From: Holophagales bacterium UBA5704
GTDB lineage: Bacteria; Acidobacteriota; Thermoanaerobaculia; Multivoradales; UBA5704
Length of the DNA stretch: 64,000 bases
Assembly (NCBI GenBank): GCA_002420005.1
Contig: DIHE01000068.1
Span: forward strand, 1 to 64,000
Direction: 5' to 3'
This document shows, one piece after another, positions 54,538 through 62,473 of the stretch. Position 1 is the stretch's first letter, and each line of letters begins with the position of its first letter. Both the position numbers and the translations under genes were made by a program. The notes below the pieces were generated by a model. The model was not told where the DNA came from, made no database searches, and was given only the letters and a program-made list of their open reading frames with translations.

Positions 54538-55350
54538 TCACGGATTTGTGGCGTCGTTGGAGAACGTCAAAGAGGCCCAGAAGCTCTCCCAGTCTGCGCC
54601 GCTGCCGGCGGCGGGCTCCATCTCGACAGCTTTGATCAGCCAGTCGGCCGGGCGGTCGAGGCGGAGACGGACCCGTCCTTGCGCGTCCGTGCGGCCGGAA
54701 ACGCGGGCCTCCGGTGCCTGGCGCGGCACCGCCACGACGAGCGCACCGGCGAGCGGCTCACCCCGCAGGAGCAGCCGGATCGGCAGCTCGCCCCCCGCGG
54801 CGATCTCCGTCGGGCTCGCCTCGGGCACCAGCTCCAGCGGGAGGCCGAGCACCCGGTCGAACCCTTCGGAGGGACCGCCCGGGGAGCGGACCAGTGCCTT
54901 GGCGCAGCGAGAGTAGATCTCCCGGGATGGTGCCGCGGTGGCACCGCGCCCGGCGCGCAGCCGGGAGATCTTCTCCAGCCCTTCCTCATGCAGGTAGGCC
55001 TCGAACTTGGGTCCTTCGAGCTCGACCACGGCATGGTTGCTGTCATAGGCGAGGAGCCAGGTGCCAGGGGCGGGGAGGGTCGCCCAGCCGGCGGGGTCGG
55101 CCCCCTCCACCCCGGGCAGCGCGATCTCGCCGCCCGGACCCACGGCGGCGAAACGCTCGATGCGCGCGGCCATGCGGGGCACCGGATCGCCCCGGAAGGC
55201 CTCGCCCACCCGCAACCCCACCGCGAGCCGCCCGCCCGGTGTGAAGACGAAACGGGACGGCTCGATCCAGAAGTCATGCGCCCGGAGGGCCGGAGCCGTC
55301 AGCAGCGCCGACAGCAGGACGAACGGCAGGAGGCGGGTGGTGCGGGGCAT
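54538..55350 (-). CDS. Secreted DUF4198-family protein
   Basis: This 270-residue protein has a signal peptide (LLPFVLLSALLTAPALRA) directly followed by HDFWIEPSRFVFTPGG, the DUF4198 start motif. A carboxypeptidase-regulatory-like beta-sandwich makes up the second half (GELPIRLLLRGEPLAGALVV...RTDAQGRVRLRL). DUF4198 proteins are periplasmic and often associated with nickel or cobalt uptake or with other metal handling. GAGGAG is well placed before the ATG at 55350. Its start lies 11 bp downstream of the DUF4331 stop, suggesting co-transcription with that gene. Confidence 0.85.
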   Translation of the reverse strand: MPRTTRLLPFVLLSALLTAPALRAHDFWIEPSRFVFTPGGRLAVGLRVGEAFRGDPVPRMAARIERFAAVGPGGEIALPGVEGADPAGWATLPAPGTWLLAYDSNHAVVELEGPKFEAYLHEEGLEKISRLRAGRGATAAPSREIYSRCAKALVRSPGGPSEGFDRVLGLPLELVPEASPTEIAAGGELPIRLLLRGEPLAGALVVAVPRQAPEARVSGRTDAQGRVRLRLDRPADWLIKAVEMEPAAGSGADWESFWASLTFSNDATNP

Positions 55351-55361
55351 GGGGCGTCTCC

Positions 55362-56879
55362 TCAGTTGATTCCGGGCTCGCCGTTGGCGCCGTTGGGCGA
55401 GCCGGGCAGCGGCGTCTTCAGATAAGGAAAGGAGGCGTCGAACTGGCTGGCATCCTGGAGCGTGCCGTCGGTGAACGGCAGGTTGCCCGAGGGGGCGTCG
55501 GCCGGGTTGCAGAAGACGCCCGGGAAGGCATGGCAGAGGACGCCCATCGCCACCCGCAGCTCGATGTCCACCACGTCGTCGCCAGGGCGCCGGCCATTGG
55601 GGAAGCCGGCGTTGTCCCCTCCGAGGACGCCGAGGTTGTTCTGCGCCGCCGCCGCGGTCGCCGGGGTCGAGGTGTTCAGGCGCAGCATCTCGTGCGGCGC
55701 GCCGTCGGACAGGAAGTTGATCCCTTGCACACCGGTGGCGAACGCCGCCACCAGGTCGGTGCGCGGGAAGTTGTTCGGCGCCTGGACGCCGGCCGCTCCG
55801 AACAGGATCTCCAGCAGCTCCGGAAGGGTGGGGTTGGTGACGTAGGTGGCGACCGCGGCGTCGCCCACCGGGCTCGCCGCGTTGAACAGGTTCTTGTCCT
55901 TGAGCCCGATGACGACCTCATTGACCAGCGGCATGCCGAGACGGGAGACCTGCACGTAGTCGCCGCTCTCGGTGGTCGGGTTCTTGAAGTCGGGGTTGTT
56001 GCGCAGCGCCCGGTTGCGCGGCAGGGCGGCGGTGGTCCAGCCGCCGATCACCGGGCTCTGGGCATTGCGGGTCAGGCAGCCGATCGGCACTTCCAGGATG
56101 AAGGAGGTGATGTTCGCGTCCTCCAGCAGGTTGGGCTCGACGTCGCGGCCCCCCAGAGGGTTCTCGATGTTGACCAGGTCGAAGATCTCACCGAGGTTGA
56201 CGGCGAACGGCTCCTTGCGCTGGCCGACGAACACGCGGCCCTGGTTGTTGCCGGTGCAGCCGGGGATGGAGAGGTCCCAGATGAAGCCGGCGGCATAGGC
56301 CGCGTAGTCCGGGATCGACTTCTCGCCGATGTTGTCCACCGGCTTGCCGAAGCGGTTGGTACCGGCGGCGGTCTCCGCGAAGGCGATGCTTGCCGGTGCG
56401 CTCACCGGGCCGCGCACCACCGCCACCGTGTAGCTCTCCAGTACGTTGAGGACCGGCGAGCGGCCGCCCGGCGCTTCGCTGATCGCGCCGATGTTCATCA
56501 GGGGCACCGAGACCTGCACTCCTCCGGCGGGAACCTTGAGATCGCGCAGGGCCTGGCTGACGCGGAACTGGAAGGTCACGTCTTCGGCGCCGTCGCCGGT
56601 GTTGTCGATGTGGATGCGGTAGAGCGCATCCGGGTCGAGCCCGAAGTAGTTGGGGCCGCCATAGGAAGCCTGCAGCGGCACGTAGTTGGCGATCAGGGTG
56701 ACGAACCCCTCGCGGCCCGGCTCATAGCTGCGGAACATGTAGAAGTCGGTCCCGTCGACCTTCGGCATCTCGGTGATTCCGGGAGCCTCGCGGTGGCTGG
56801 AGGCGATCGCCGGGGTACCGGCCGTGGCGGCCAGGGTGGCGCCGACGACCAGGGCGAGCAGTACAGGGTGGTGTTTCAT
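55362..56879 (-). CDS. Secreted DUF4331 protein
   Basis: This 505-residue protein has a signal peptide (LLALVVGATLAATAGTPAIA) followed by SSHREAPGITEMPKVDGTDFYMFRSYE, the invariant DUF4331 opening. It also contains LDPDALYRIHIDNTGDG and a C-terminal GRRPGDDVVDIELRVAMG region. Function is unknown; DUF4331 proteins are secreted and common in soil and marine bacteria. GAGGAG precedes the ATG. It diverges from rph across an 80-bp gap. Confidence 0.92.
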   Translation of the reverse strand: MKHHPVLLALVVGATLAATAGTPAIASSHREAPGITEMPKVDGTDFYMFRSYEPGREGFVTLIANYVPLQASYGGPNYFGLDPDALYRIHIDNTGDGAEDVTFQFRVSQALRDLKVPAGGVQVSVPLMNIGAISEAPGGRSPVLNVLESYTVAVVRGPVSAPASIAFAETAAGTNRFGKPVDNIGEKSIPDYAAYAAGFIWDLSIPGCTGNNQGRVFVGQRKEPFAVNLGEIFDLVNIENPLGGRDVEPNLLEDANITSFILEVPIGCLTRNAQSPVIGGWTTAALPRNRALRNNPDFKNPTTESGDYVQVSRLGMPLVNEVVIGLKDKNLFNAASPVGDAAVATYVTNPTLPELLEILFGAAGVQAPNNFPRTDLVAAFATGVQGINFLSDGAPHEMLRLNTSTPATAAAAQNNLGVLGGDNAGFPNGRRPGDDVVDIELRVAMGVLCHAFPGVFCNPADAPSGNLPFTDGTLQDASQFDASFPYLKTPLPGSPNGANGEPGIN

Positions 56880-56959
56880 CAGGGTTTCTCCTCTCATGCC
56901 AGGACTACGGAGCCCCCCTCCGGTTTGGATGAACGGCGGGAAACGGAGAGAATGCACGG

Positions 56960-57787
56960 ATGAACGAGACGAACCCTCCCGTCCGCCGTCCCAATGGCCG
57001 CGCCACCGACGCGCTCCGCCCTCTCCGCCTCACGCCGGGGGCGATGAAATATGCCGAAGGCTCCGTGCTCATCGAGCTCGGTGACACCCGGGTCCTGGTC
57101 GCCGCGAGCATCGAGAACCGCGTCCCCGGTTTCCTCAAGGACTCGGGCCGCGGCTGGATGACCGCCGAGTACTCGATGCTGCCGCGCGCCACCCACACGC
57201 GGAGCACTCGCGAGGTGTCGCAGGGCAAGCCGTCGGGCCGCACCGCGGAGATCCAGCGCTTGATCGGCCGCAGCCTGCGCGCCGCCTTCGACCTGACCGC
57301 GCTCCCCGACAAGACGCTCACCCTCGACTGCGACGTCATCCAGGCCGACGGCGGGACGCGCACCGCCGCGGTCACCGGCGCTTATGTGGCCGCGACGCTC
57401 GCCTGCGGGGAGCTGCTCCTGCGCGGCGACATCCAGGCCTGGCCGGTGATCGACCAGATCGCCGCCGTCTCCGTCGGCATCGCCGGCGGCTCGCCGCTGC
57501 TCGACCTCGAATACGTCGAGGACCAGGTGGCCGAGGTGGACATGAACGTGGTCGGCACCGCCGCGGGCGCCGTCGTGGAGATCCAGGGGACCGGAGAGAA
57601 GCGGGCGTTCCGCCGCGAGGAGCTGGACGGCCTGGTGGACCTGGCGTTCCAGGGCATCCGCGAGCTGGTCGCCGCGCAGAACGCGATTCTCGCCCCCACC
57701 CTGGAGCAGGTCCGCGAGATCCTCGCCCGTGGCCCGCGCAAGCAGGCCCCGCCGAAGTCCGAAAAGAATCTGTGGGGCCGGCCGTAG
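56960..57787 (+). CDS. rph: Ribonuclease PH
   Basis: This 275-residue 3'-5' phosphorolytic exoribonuclease trims tRNA 3' ends. RPNGRATDALRPLRL, GRGWMTAEYSMLPRATHTR, RTAEIQRLIGRSLRAAFDL and VIQADGGTRTAAVTGAYVA are the catalytic and phosphate-binding blocks. About 30 residues of basic/Pro-rich tail extend it beyond the usual 240. The 3' end runs directly into a long foldback repeat. Confidence 0.96.
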   Translation: MNETNPPVRRPNGRATDALRPLRLTPGAMKYAEGSVLIELGDTRVLVAASIENRVPGFLKDSGRGWMTAEYSMLPRATHTRSTREVSQGKPSGRTAEIQRLIGRSLRAAFDLTALPDKTLTLDCDVIQADGGTRTAAVTGAYVAATLACGELLLRGDIQAWPVIDQIAAVSVGIAGGSPLLDLEYVEDQVAEVDMNVVGTAAGAVVEIQGTGEKRAFRREELDGLVDLAFQGIRELVAAQNAILAPTLEQVREILARGPRKQAPPKSEKNLWGRP

Positions 57788-57788
57788 G

Positions 57789-57960
57789 GCCTCACCCCCT
57801 CGGCCCCCCTCTCCCACCGCTCTCCCCCCCGCCAGGAGAGGGGGAGGCCCACCCGCCCTGTGTCCGGAGCGCTGCCTCTGGGGAGGCGGTGTCTTTGGGA
57901 GGTGGCGCCCCCTCTCCCGGTCGGGGGGAGAGCGGTGGGAGAGGGGGATGGGGGGTGAGG
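57789..57960. repeat. Foldback (inverted-repeat) intergenic element
   Basis: A 38-40 bp arm at 57789-57828 (beginning CCTCACCCCC and ending CCACCGCTCTCCCCCC) is repeated in inverse at 57923-57960 with only a few differences. The roughly 95-bp interior contains a smaller inverted pair of GGAGAGGGGGAGGC and GCGCCCCCTCTCCC, so the whole can fold into a double hairpin. It fills the gap between convergent rph and the Rrf2 gene and may act as a bidirectional terminator or be a nonautonomous mobile repeat. A related GGGAGAGGGG...GGGTGAGGG half lies at about 17090-17130. Confidence 0.85.
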
Positions 57961-57962
57961 TC

Positions 57963-58454
57963 TCAGTCCGGCAGCACCACCAACGGCGACGGCTTGCGGT
58001 CGGGCACGTCGTGCGGGACCACGATGTCGAGGTCGAGGATCTCGCGCTGTCGGGAGGCCATGTCGGCGAGGCTGATGGAGGAGAGGATGCGGTCGACCGA
58101 CTCCTTGACCTCCAGGAGGATCTCGCGGATCGCGCAGTGCTCCGGCCCGACGTCGATCGTGCAGGGGAGCGACAGGATCTGGTCGATCGGCGTCGTCTGG
58201 CCTTCGAGGGTCAGCAGGATGTGGCGCAGCGTGATCTGGGTGGCCGGCTTGCTCAGCACGTGCCCGCCCTGGGGGCCCCGGTTGGAGAGGATCAGCCGTT
58301 CTTTCGAGAGCAGCGCCAGGATCTGGCGCAGGTACGGCTCCGGAATTCCCTGGTGCCGGGCGATCTCGTGGCTGGTGACCGGGCCGTGGTCGGCATGCAT
58401 GGCGATATAGAGCATCGCCCGGATACCGTACTCCCCCTTGGTTGAGATCTTCAT
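57963..58454 (-). CDS. Rrf2-family transcriptional regulator
   Basis: This 163-residue winged-helix regulator starts with the family N-terminus MKISTKGEYGIRAMLYIA and has IPEPYLRQILALLSKERLI as the recognition region. Only two cysteines lie in the sensor loop, Cys98 and Cys107 (LPCTIDVGPEHC), not the three-Cys pattern of IscR, so it may bind a [2Fe-2S] with another ligand or sense by thiol chemistry. No clear ribosome site precedes the ATG. Its target is not evident; the adjacent genes run on the same strand or converge. Confidence 0.88.
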   Translation of the reverse strand: MKISTKGEYGIRAMLYIAMHADHGPVTSHEIARHQGIPEPYLRQILALLSKERLILSNRGPQGGHVLSKPATQITLRHILLTLEGQTTPIDQILSLPCTIDVGPEHCAIREILLEVKESVDRILSSISLADMASRQREILDLDIVVPHDVPDRKPSPLVVLPD

Positions 58455-58482
58455 GTGCGGTCTGGGAACCTTCTTGAGCAGT

Positions 58483-59211
58483 CTAGCACAGGCCCGGCCG
58501 TGCTTTGGACCCGGCCGGCCGCGACGCGGCGACGAGCGCGGGCAGGCGCGAGAGGTCGCGCAGGTCGCCCGCGCCGCGGACGCGGTCGAGATGCAGGGCG
58601 CGCAGCCCGGCGGCGAGCGCGCCCTCTACGTCCTCCAGGCGGCTGTCGCCGACGTGCAGGGCGGCGTCCGGCGAGACGCGCAGTGCAGCGACCGCCTGCA
58701 GGAAGATCCGGCTGTCCGGCTTTTCCACTCCCGCGGCGGACGAGCAGACGATCGTGTCGAACCAGGAAGCGAGCCCGAGGCGCTGCAACAGGCCGGGAAG
58801 CCGGGTGTCCCAATTGCTCACCACCCCGAGGCGGAGGCCGGCCTCGCGCAAGGCGGCGAGCACGCCCGGAACCTCGGGAAAGACCTCCCAGGCCTCCGGC
58901 GAGGCGAAGCGATGAAACAGCTCGGCGGCGGCGAATGGCGAGGGGGGAGCGGCCTCCAGATGCTCGCAGATGCGTTCGAGGAAGCGCTTCCACCAGCCGC
59001 GCGCTCCCTCGGGATGCGCGGTGAACCGGTCCTTCCCCGGCTCGGCGCGGCAGGCCAGCTCCTGCCAGACCTGGCGCACCAGCCGCGCCGCCTCCCGCGG
59101 TTCGACCGCCACCCCATGGCGGCCCAGGACCTCGGCGTACAGGGCGCCCAGATGGGGAGCGTGGATCAGGGTGCCGGTGACGTCGAAGGTGAGGGCTCGG
59201 ATCATGCGCAC
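58483..59211 (-). CDS. HAD-superfamily hydrolase
   Basis: This 242-residue protein has HAD motif I as LTFDVTGTLI, with Asp10 the nucleophile and Thr12 replacing the usual second Asp, as in HDHD3-like members. Motif II is VVSNWDTR, the Lys is in AGVEKPDSRIF, and motif III is HVGDSRLEDVEGA. A helical cap is inserted between motifs I and II. It is a probable phosphatase of a small organic phosphate. The start at 59211 (MRMI) could be the third codon. Confidence 0.88.
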   Translation of the reverse strand: MRMIRALTFDVTGTLIHAPHLGALYAEVLGRHGVAVEPREAARLVRQVWQELACRAEPGKDRFTAHPEGARGWWKRFLERICEHLEAAPPSPFAAAELFHRFASPEAWEVFPEVPGVLAALREAGLRLGVVSNWDTRLPGLLQRLGLASWFDTIVCSSAAGVEKPDSRIFLQAVAALRVSPDAALHVGDSRLEDVEGALAAGLRALHLDRVRGAGDLRDLSRLPALVAASRPAGSKARPGLC

Positions 59212-59275
59212 CGCCGGTCCCGAGGATACCCCAACGGCACCGCCGGGTGCGCGGCGGTGTGATAGTTTCGGCGCG

Positions 59276-59422
59276 ATGTCTCCCCTGATCCGATCCGCTC
59301 TCGCCCTGCTTCTCTTCTCGGGCTGGCTCGCCCTGCTCTTCGCGGGCTGGACCGCCGGAGGTGCCGTCCACCTGCTGCTGGTGGGAGCGGCGGTCCTCTT
59401 CCCCTGGAAGGCGCTGCGCTAG
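59276..59422 (+). CDS. Small two-helix membrane protein (DUF5670-like)
   Basis: This 48-residue protein consists of two hydrophobic helices (LALLLFSGWLALLFAGW and AVHLLLVGAAVLF) joined by TAGG, resembling the Lmo0937/DUF5670 family of tiny membrane proteins of unknown role. It lies between two minus-strand genes, with the FAH-family stop only 3 bp beyond. No ribosome site is evident, so confidence is moderate. Confidence 0.6.
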   Translation: MSPLIRSALALLLFSGWLALLFAGWTAGGAVHLLLVGAAVLFPWKALR

Positions 59423-59425
59423 GCG

Positions 59426-60202
59426 TCAGGCCGGTTCGAGCGTCCGCACCGGATTGGCCAGCACCCCCAGGCCGGGGATCTCCACCTCCACCCGGTTGCC
59501 GTCGAGGAGCGGCCCCACGCCGGCCGGCGTGCCGGTCAGCAGGACGTCCCCCGGCTCCAGCGTCATGATGTTGGCCACGTAATGGACCAGCTCGACGATC
59601 CCCCAGGTCATGTCGCGCACATGGCCGCGCTGGCGCTCCCGGCCGTCCACCCGGGTGATCACCTCCAGGTCGTCGAGACCGCCACCGACCCGGATCACCG
59701 GCCCCAGCGGGCAGAAGCTGTCGAACGACTTGCCGCGCGCGAACGTGGGGTCCTTGCGCTGCAGGTCGCGGGCGGTCACGTCGCAGGTGGCGGTCACCCC
59801 GAGGACGGCCCGGCGCGCGTCCTCCGCAGACGCCCCCCGCCGCACCCGCCGCCCGATCACGACCGCGATCTCCCCCTCGTGCTCCACCCGCGAGCTCTCC
59901 GGCGGCAGTACGATCGCCTCCCCGGGTCCGATCACCGACGAGGGCGCCTTCAGAAAGATCACCGGCTCGGCCGGCATGGGATTGGCCAGCTCCTTGACGT
60001 GGTCCTTGTAGTTGCGCCCGATGCCGACGATCTTCGCGCCGGTGAAGAAGGGCGCGAGGGGGGCGGCCGGCCGTTCGAGCGCCGGGCCGGCCACCCAGGC
60101 CTCCGGCGGGGCGTGCAGGGGATCGGAGAGGAGCTGGTGGAGCGCTCCGTCCGCGGTCGCGGAGAACGCCCAGGTGGCCGGGGAGTGTCGAAGCAGGAAC
60201 AT
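59426..60202 (-). CDS. Fumarylacetoacetate hydrolase-family protein
   Basis: This 258-residue enzyme has the FAH fold: IVGIGRNYKDHVKEL, ESSRVEHEGEIAVVIG (with the metal-binding Glu pair), ATCDVTARDLQRKDPTFARGKSFD and LEPGDVLLTGTPAGVGPL. Members act as hydrolases, decarboxylases or isomerases on beta-dicarbonyl compounds; the substrate is unknown. The N-terminal region of about 50 residues is typical of the YcgM/acylpyruvase-like group. The start at 60202 lacks a clear ribosome site. It diverges from the cysteine synthase gene. Confidence 0.9.
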   Translation of the reverse strand: MFLLRHSPATWAFSATADGALHQLLSDPLHAPPEAWVAGPALERPAAPLAPFFTGAKIVGIGRNYKDHVKELANPMPAEPVIFLKAPSSVIGPGEAIVLPPESSRVEHEGEIAVVIGRRVRRGASAEDARRAVLGVTATCDVTARDLQRKDPTFARGKSFDSFCPLGPVIRVGGGLDDLEVITRVDGRERQRGHVRDMTWGIVELVHYVANIMTLEPGDVLLTGTPAGVGPLLDGNRVEVEIPGLGVLANPVRTLEPA

Positions 60203-60278
60203 GACCGGGATTCTAGCGGCGAATCGTCCTCCCCCAAAGGGTGGCGGCGGTCCCGGGCGAGGCGGATAAAATGACGGC

Positions 60279-61268
60279 ATGCCGACCGTCTCCGCCCGCA
60301 CTCCGGTCTTCGCCTCCCCCTGCCATCCTTCCTCTGCGCCACCGGCGCGGGAGATGCCGCTCGTCGAGGTCGACGGCGTGCTCGCCAAGCTGGAGTGCGT
60401 CAATCCGTCCGGCTCGATCAAGGACCGCATCGCGCGCTACATCCTGGAGGAGAGCGAGCGGCGCGGCCTGCTCCAGCCCGGCCGGCGGATTGTCGAGGCG
60501 ACCAGCGGCAACACCGGCATCGCGCTCAGCTTCCTCGCCCGGGAGAAGGGCTATCCGGTGACCATCGTGATGCCGGAGGACATGACCGAGGAGCGCAAGG
60601 CAATGATCCGCAGCCTCGGCGCCGACCTCCTGCTGGTCTCGGCCGCCGGCAGCTTCGCCGAGGCGGCGGCGGTGCGCGACCGGCTGGCGAACGAGAACGG
60701 CTGGTTCAATCCGGACCAGTTCTCCAACCCGCTCAACGCCGAGTGCCACGAGCGCACGACCGGCGAGGAGCTGGTGCACCAGCTCGCGGGCCGGACACCG
60801 GGAGCCTTCGTGGCCGGCGTGGGCACCGGGGGCACCTTGATCGGCGTCGGCACGCGCCTGCGCCGGGAGTTTCCCCACATCTGGATCGCGGCGGTCGAGC
60901 CGGCGGAGTCCGCGGTGATGAGCGGCACGCCGAAGGAAGAGCTGCGGCCGCACGGCATCTCGGGCATCGGAGACGGCTTCATCCCGGCGCTGGCCGGCGA
61001 CGGCCGGGGCGGGCTGCATCCCCTGATCTCCGAGGTGATCTGCATCTCGACCGCGGACGCCCTCGCCGCCGCCCAGGACCTGCGCATCCGCCACGGCCTC
61101 TGCGTCGGCGTCTCCTCCGGAGCCAACTACCTGGCCGCCCGGCAGCTCGCCGAGCGCTACGGCCCCGTCGCCACGGTCTTCCCCGACGGCTACACGAAGT
61201 ACCAGTCGCGGGGCCTCCAGCACTGCGAGCCGGGCAGTTGCCCGTACGAGCACGACCTGCCGGCGTGA
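60279..61268 (+). CDS. Cysteine synthase-family PLP enzyme
   Basis: This 329-residue fold-type II PLP protein has the Schiff-base Lys48 in NPSGSIKDR, the TSGNTGIALSF substrate loop, GVGTGGTLIGVG for phosphate binding and SSGANYLAA near the C-terminus. It corresponds to the CysK/CysM/CBS group, probably O-acetylserine sulfhydrylase. Its C-terminus carries an extra CEPGSC pair, possibly metal-binding or redox-active. The N-terminal roughly 25 residues are Pro/Ser-rich. The weak ribosome site makes the start provisional. Confidence 0.87.
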   Translation: MPTVSARTPVFASPCHPSSAPPAREMPLVEVDGVLAKLECVNPSGSIKDRIARYILEESERRGLLQPGRRIVEATSGNTGIALSFLAREKGYPVTIVMPEDMTEERKAMIRSLGADLLLVSAAGSFAEAAAVRDRLANENGWFNPDQFSNPLNAECHERTTGEELVHQLAGRTPGAFVAGVGTGGTLIGVGTRLRREFPHIWIAAVEPAESAVMSGTPKEELRPHGISGIGDGFIPALAGDGRGGLHPLISEVICISTADALAAAQDLRIRHGLCVGVSSGANYLAARQLAERYGPVATVFPDGYTKYQSRGLQHCEPGSCPYEHDLPA

Positions 61269-61299
61269 GCTGGCGAAGACACCCCGGGGCCTGTTGAGG

Positions 61300-61551
61300 T
61301 CACGACAGAGTCTTTGGCTGGCGAGGGCGACGGGTCGAAGCCTGGGCGACTTTGATGAGGGAGCGGAGCGCTTCGTTGACCGAGTCCGCGGTGGGAAACG
61401 CCGTGGCGACATCGGGGCTCAGCAGGACCAGGTTGGTGCCCTTCGTGTAGGCCTCGTAGTACTTGCCGCGTACCCCTTTTCCAAGGTCCTCACGGCGATA
61501 TTCGGGCCGGAGATCATCCTCAATGGGTGGCGTCAGCTTATCCTTCTTCAT
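61300..61551 (-). CDS. Antitoxin-like partner of a BrnT-type toxin
   Basis: This 83-residue protein starts MKKDKLTPPIEDDLR and has LGKGVRGKYYEAYTKGTNLVLL and SPDVATAFPTADSVNEALRSL, the pattern of the short antitoxins coupled to BrnT/RelE-like toxins: a beta strand followed by VNEALR and a C-terminal helix. Its ATG lies inside the 3' end of the upstream brnT remnant, overlapping by 14 nt. It appears intact while its toxin is truncated. Confidence 0.75.
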   Translation of the reverse strand: MKKDKLTPPIEDDLRPEYRREDLGKGVRGKYYEAYTKGTNLVLLSPDVATAFPTADSVNEALRSLIKVAQASTRRPRQPKTLS

Positions 61552-61687
61552 ACTCGCCCAGAGAGTGGTCCGGGTCCGCGTAGGTCACCGCAAAAGGGTC
61601 GCCGAGGGCTGATGCGGCCTCCTCAAAGGAGATGCCGTGTTTCCGGCGGTTCGCCGCCGCCTTCTTGGGGTCCCACTCGAACCTCAC
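61538..61687 (-). pseudogene. Truncated BrnT-type toxin
   Basis: A GTG at 61687 opens a 49-residue frame beginning MRFEWDPKKAAANRRKHG and continuing SFEEAASALGDPF and ADPDHS, the unmistakable N-terminal half of BrnT. It ends at TAA right after PDHSLGEYEEG. The beta strands that complete the RelE-like nuclease of about 90 residues are missing, and the antitoxin start overlaps the cut point. A deletion has probably fused the break to the antitoxin. A TATAAT box lies just before the start. Confidence 0.8.
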
Positions 61688-61693
61688 ACCACC

Positions 61694-61699
61694 ATTATA
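61694..61699 (-). promoter_or_regulatory. -10 box of the brnT-antitoxin operon
   Basis: On the minus strand a perfect TATAAT lies 6 bp before the GTG start of the brnT remnant, implying a leaderless or near-leaderless transcript. No good -35 hexamer is found 16-18 bp upstream. Confidence 0.6.
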
Positions 61700-61821
61700 G
61701 ACAGCCGCCCGCCTCGGAGCCTCCGGAGAAGCCGCCGCGTTCTCGGGGCAAGCCGGGTGGGGGAACTCTTCGTCGTGCCCGGCCCCGAGGGGGTTCCGAT
61801 GAACGAGCCGGTGGACTGTTC

Positions 61822-62072
61822 ACGCCGCGGCTCAGCTCGCGCACGCCACGGCACAGGTGGTCCAAGGAGGGAAAAGGTGGTGCGCGCCGGGGCGTGGAGA
61901 GTCTGCGCCACAGCGCACGGGATCGACGCCACGGCGCAGGGTACCGACGCCCCGGCTCCAGAGGGTCACGCCATGGCGCAGGTCGCCTGAGGCACAAACA
62001 GGGCGATCACGCCGCGGCGCGGGAGTTCTGCGCCACGGCGCGAGGGATCTACACCGCGGCACGGATCGCGCG
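61822..62072. repeat. Array 2: tandem 21-bp palindromic repeats
   Basis: Twelve units continue with the period and core of array 1: CGCC-NN-GGC(G/A), mostly CGCCACGGCGC or CGCCGCGGCGC. Cores start at 61823, 61844, 61885, 61906, 61927, 61948, 61969, 62010, 62031 and 62052. As in array 1, two degenerate 20-bp units interrupt it (61865-61884 and 61990-62009). The first unit is nearly identical to the last unit of array 1: both read CACGCCGCGGCTCAGCT followed by GCGCACG. The array fills the space between the damaged BrnT and HepT genes. Confidence 0.85.
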
Positions 62073-62093
62073 GGTGGCGGCGACCGGCGGGGC

Positions 62094-62276
62094 TCAGGCG
62101 AGGCCTTTCAAGCGGACCTGGAGCTGCGGCAAGTCTCGTCGAATCACCTGCCAGATGATCTCCGTCTTTTCGTCTCGGCGGAAATCCTCCTCCGCCATCC
62201 CCTCGGTATAGCGGTCGATCTTGCGAATGGCTTCGAGGATATCCTCCAGCAACAGGTCGTGATCACGCTTAGGCAT
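62094..62276 (-). pseudogene. Internally deleted HepT-like toxin
   Basis: This 60-residue frame starts MPKRDHDLLLEDILEAIRKIDRYTEGM and continues FRRDEKT, the N-terminus of HepT, then jumps at residue 38/39 directly to EIIWQVIRRDLPQLQ, the C-terminal helix. About 50 residues are missing, including the RX4-6HXY catalytic motif. It stays in frame, so a short helical product may still be made. Its ATG overlaps the stop of the mntA remnant. Confidence 0.82.
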
Positions 62277-62472
62277 CGACCAGCTCGGGTTCGATCCGTT
62301 GCCACAGCGACGGCTTGATGCCGCGCCGGGAGACGAGGTCCACCCGGCGGCCCAGGACCTTCTCGAGATCGTCGCCCAGCTCGACGAAGCGCAGGCCGAT
62401 GGACGGGTCGACGTCCACCAGCACGTCCACGTCGCTCTCCTCGCGCGCGCTCCGGCCGCCGGTGGTCTTCGC
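62269..62472 (-). pseudogene. 5'-truncated MntA-type nucleotidyltransferase antitoxin
   Basis: A 67-codon open stretch begins directly at the stop codon of the upstream gene without a start. It reads GGRSAREESDVDVLVDVD, RFVELGDDLEKVLGRRVDLVS and KPSLWQRIEPELV, the C-terminal two thirds of MNT-domain antitoxins. These carry GS..RG...SDVD-type active sites and AMPylate HepT. The GSxARG part is distorted and the preceding helix is lost. It overlaps the hepT-like ATG by 8 nt, the normal mntA-hepT arrangement. Confidence 0.78.
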
Positions 62473-62473
62473 C

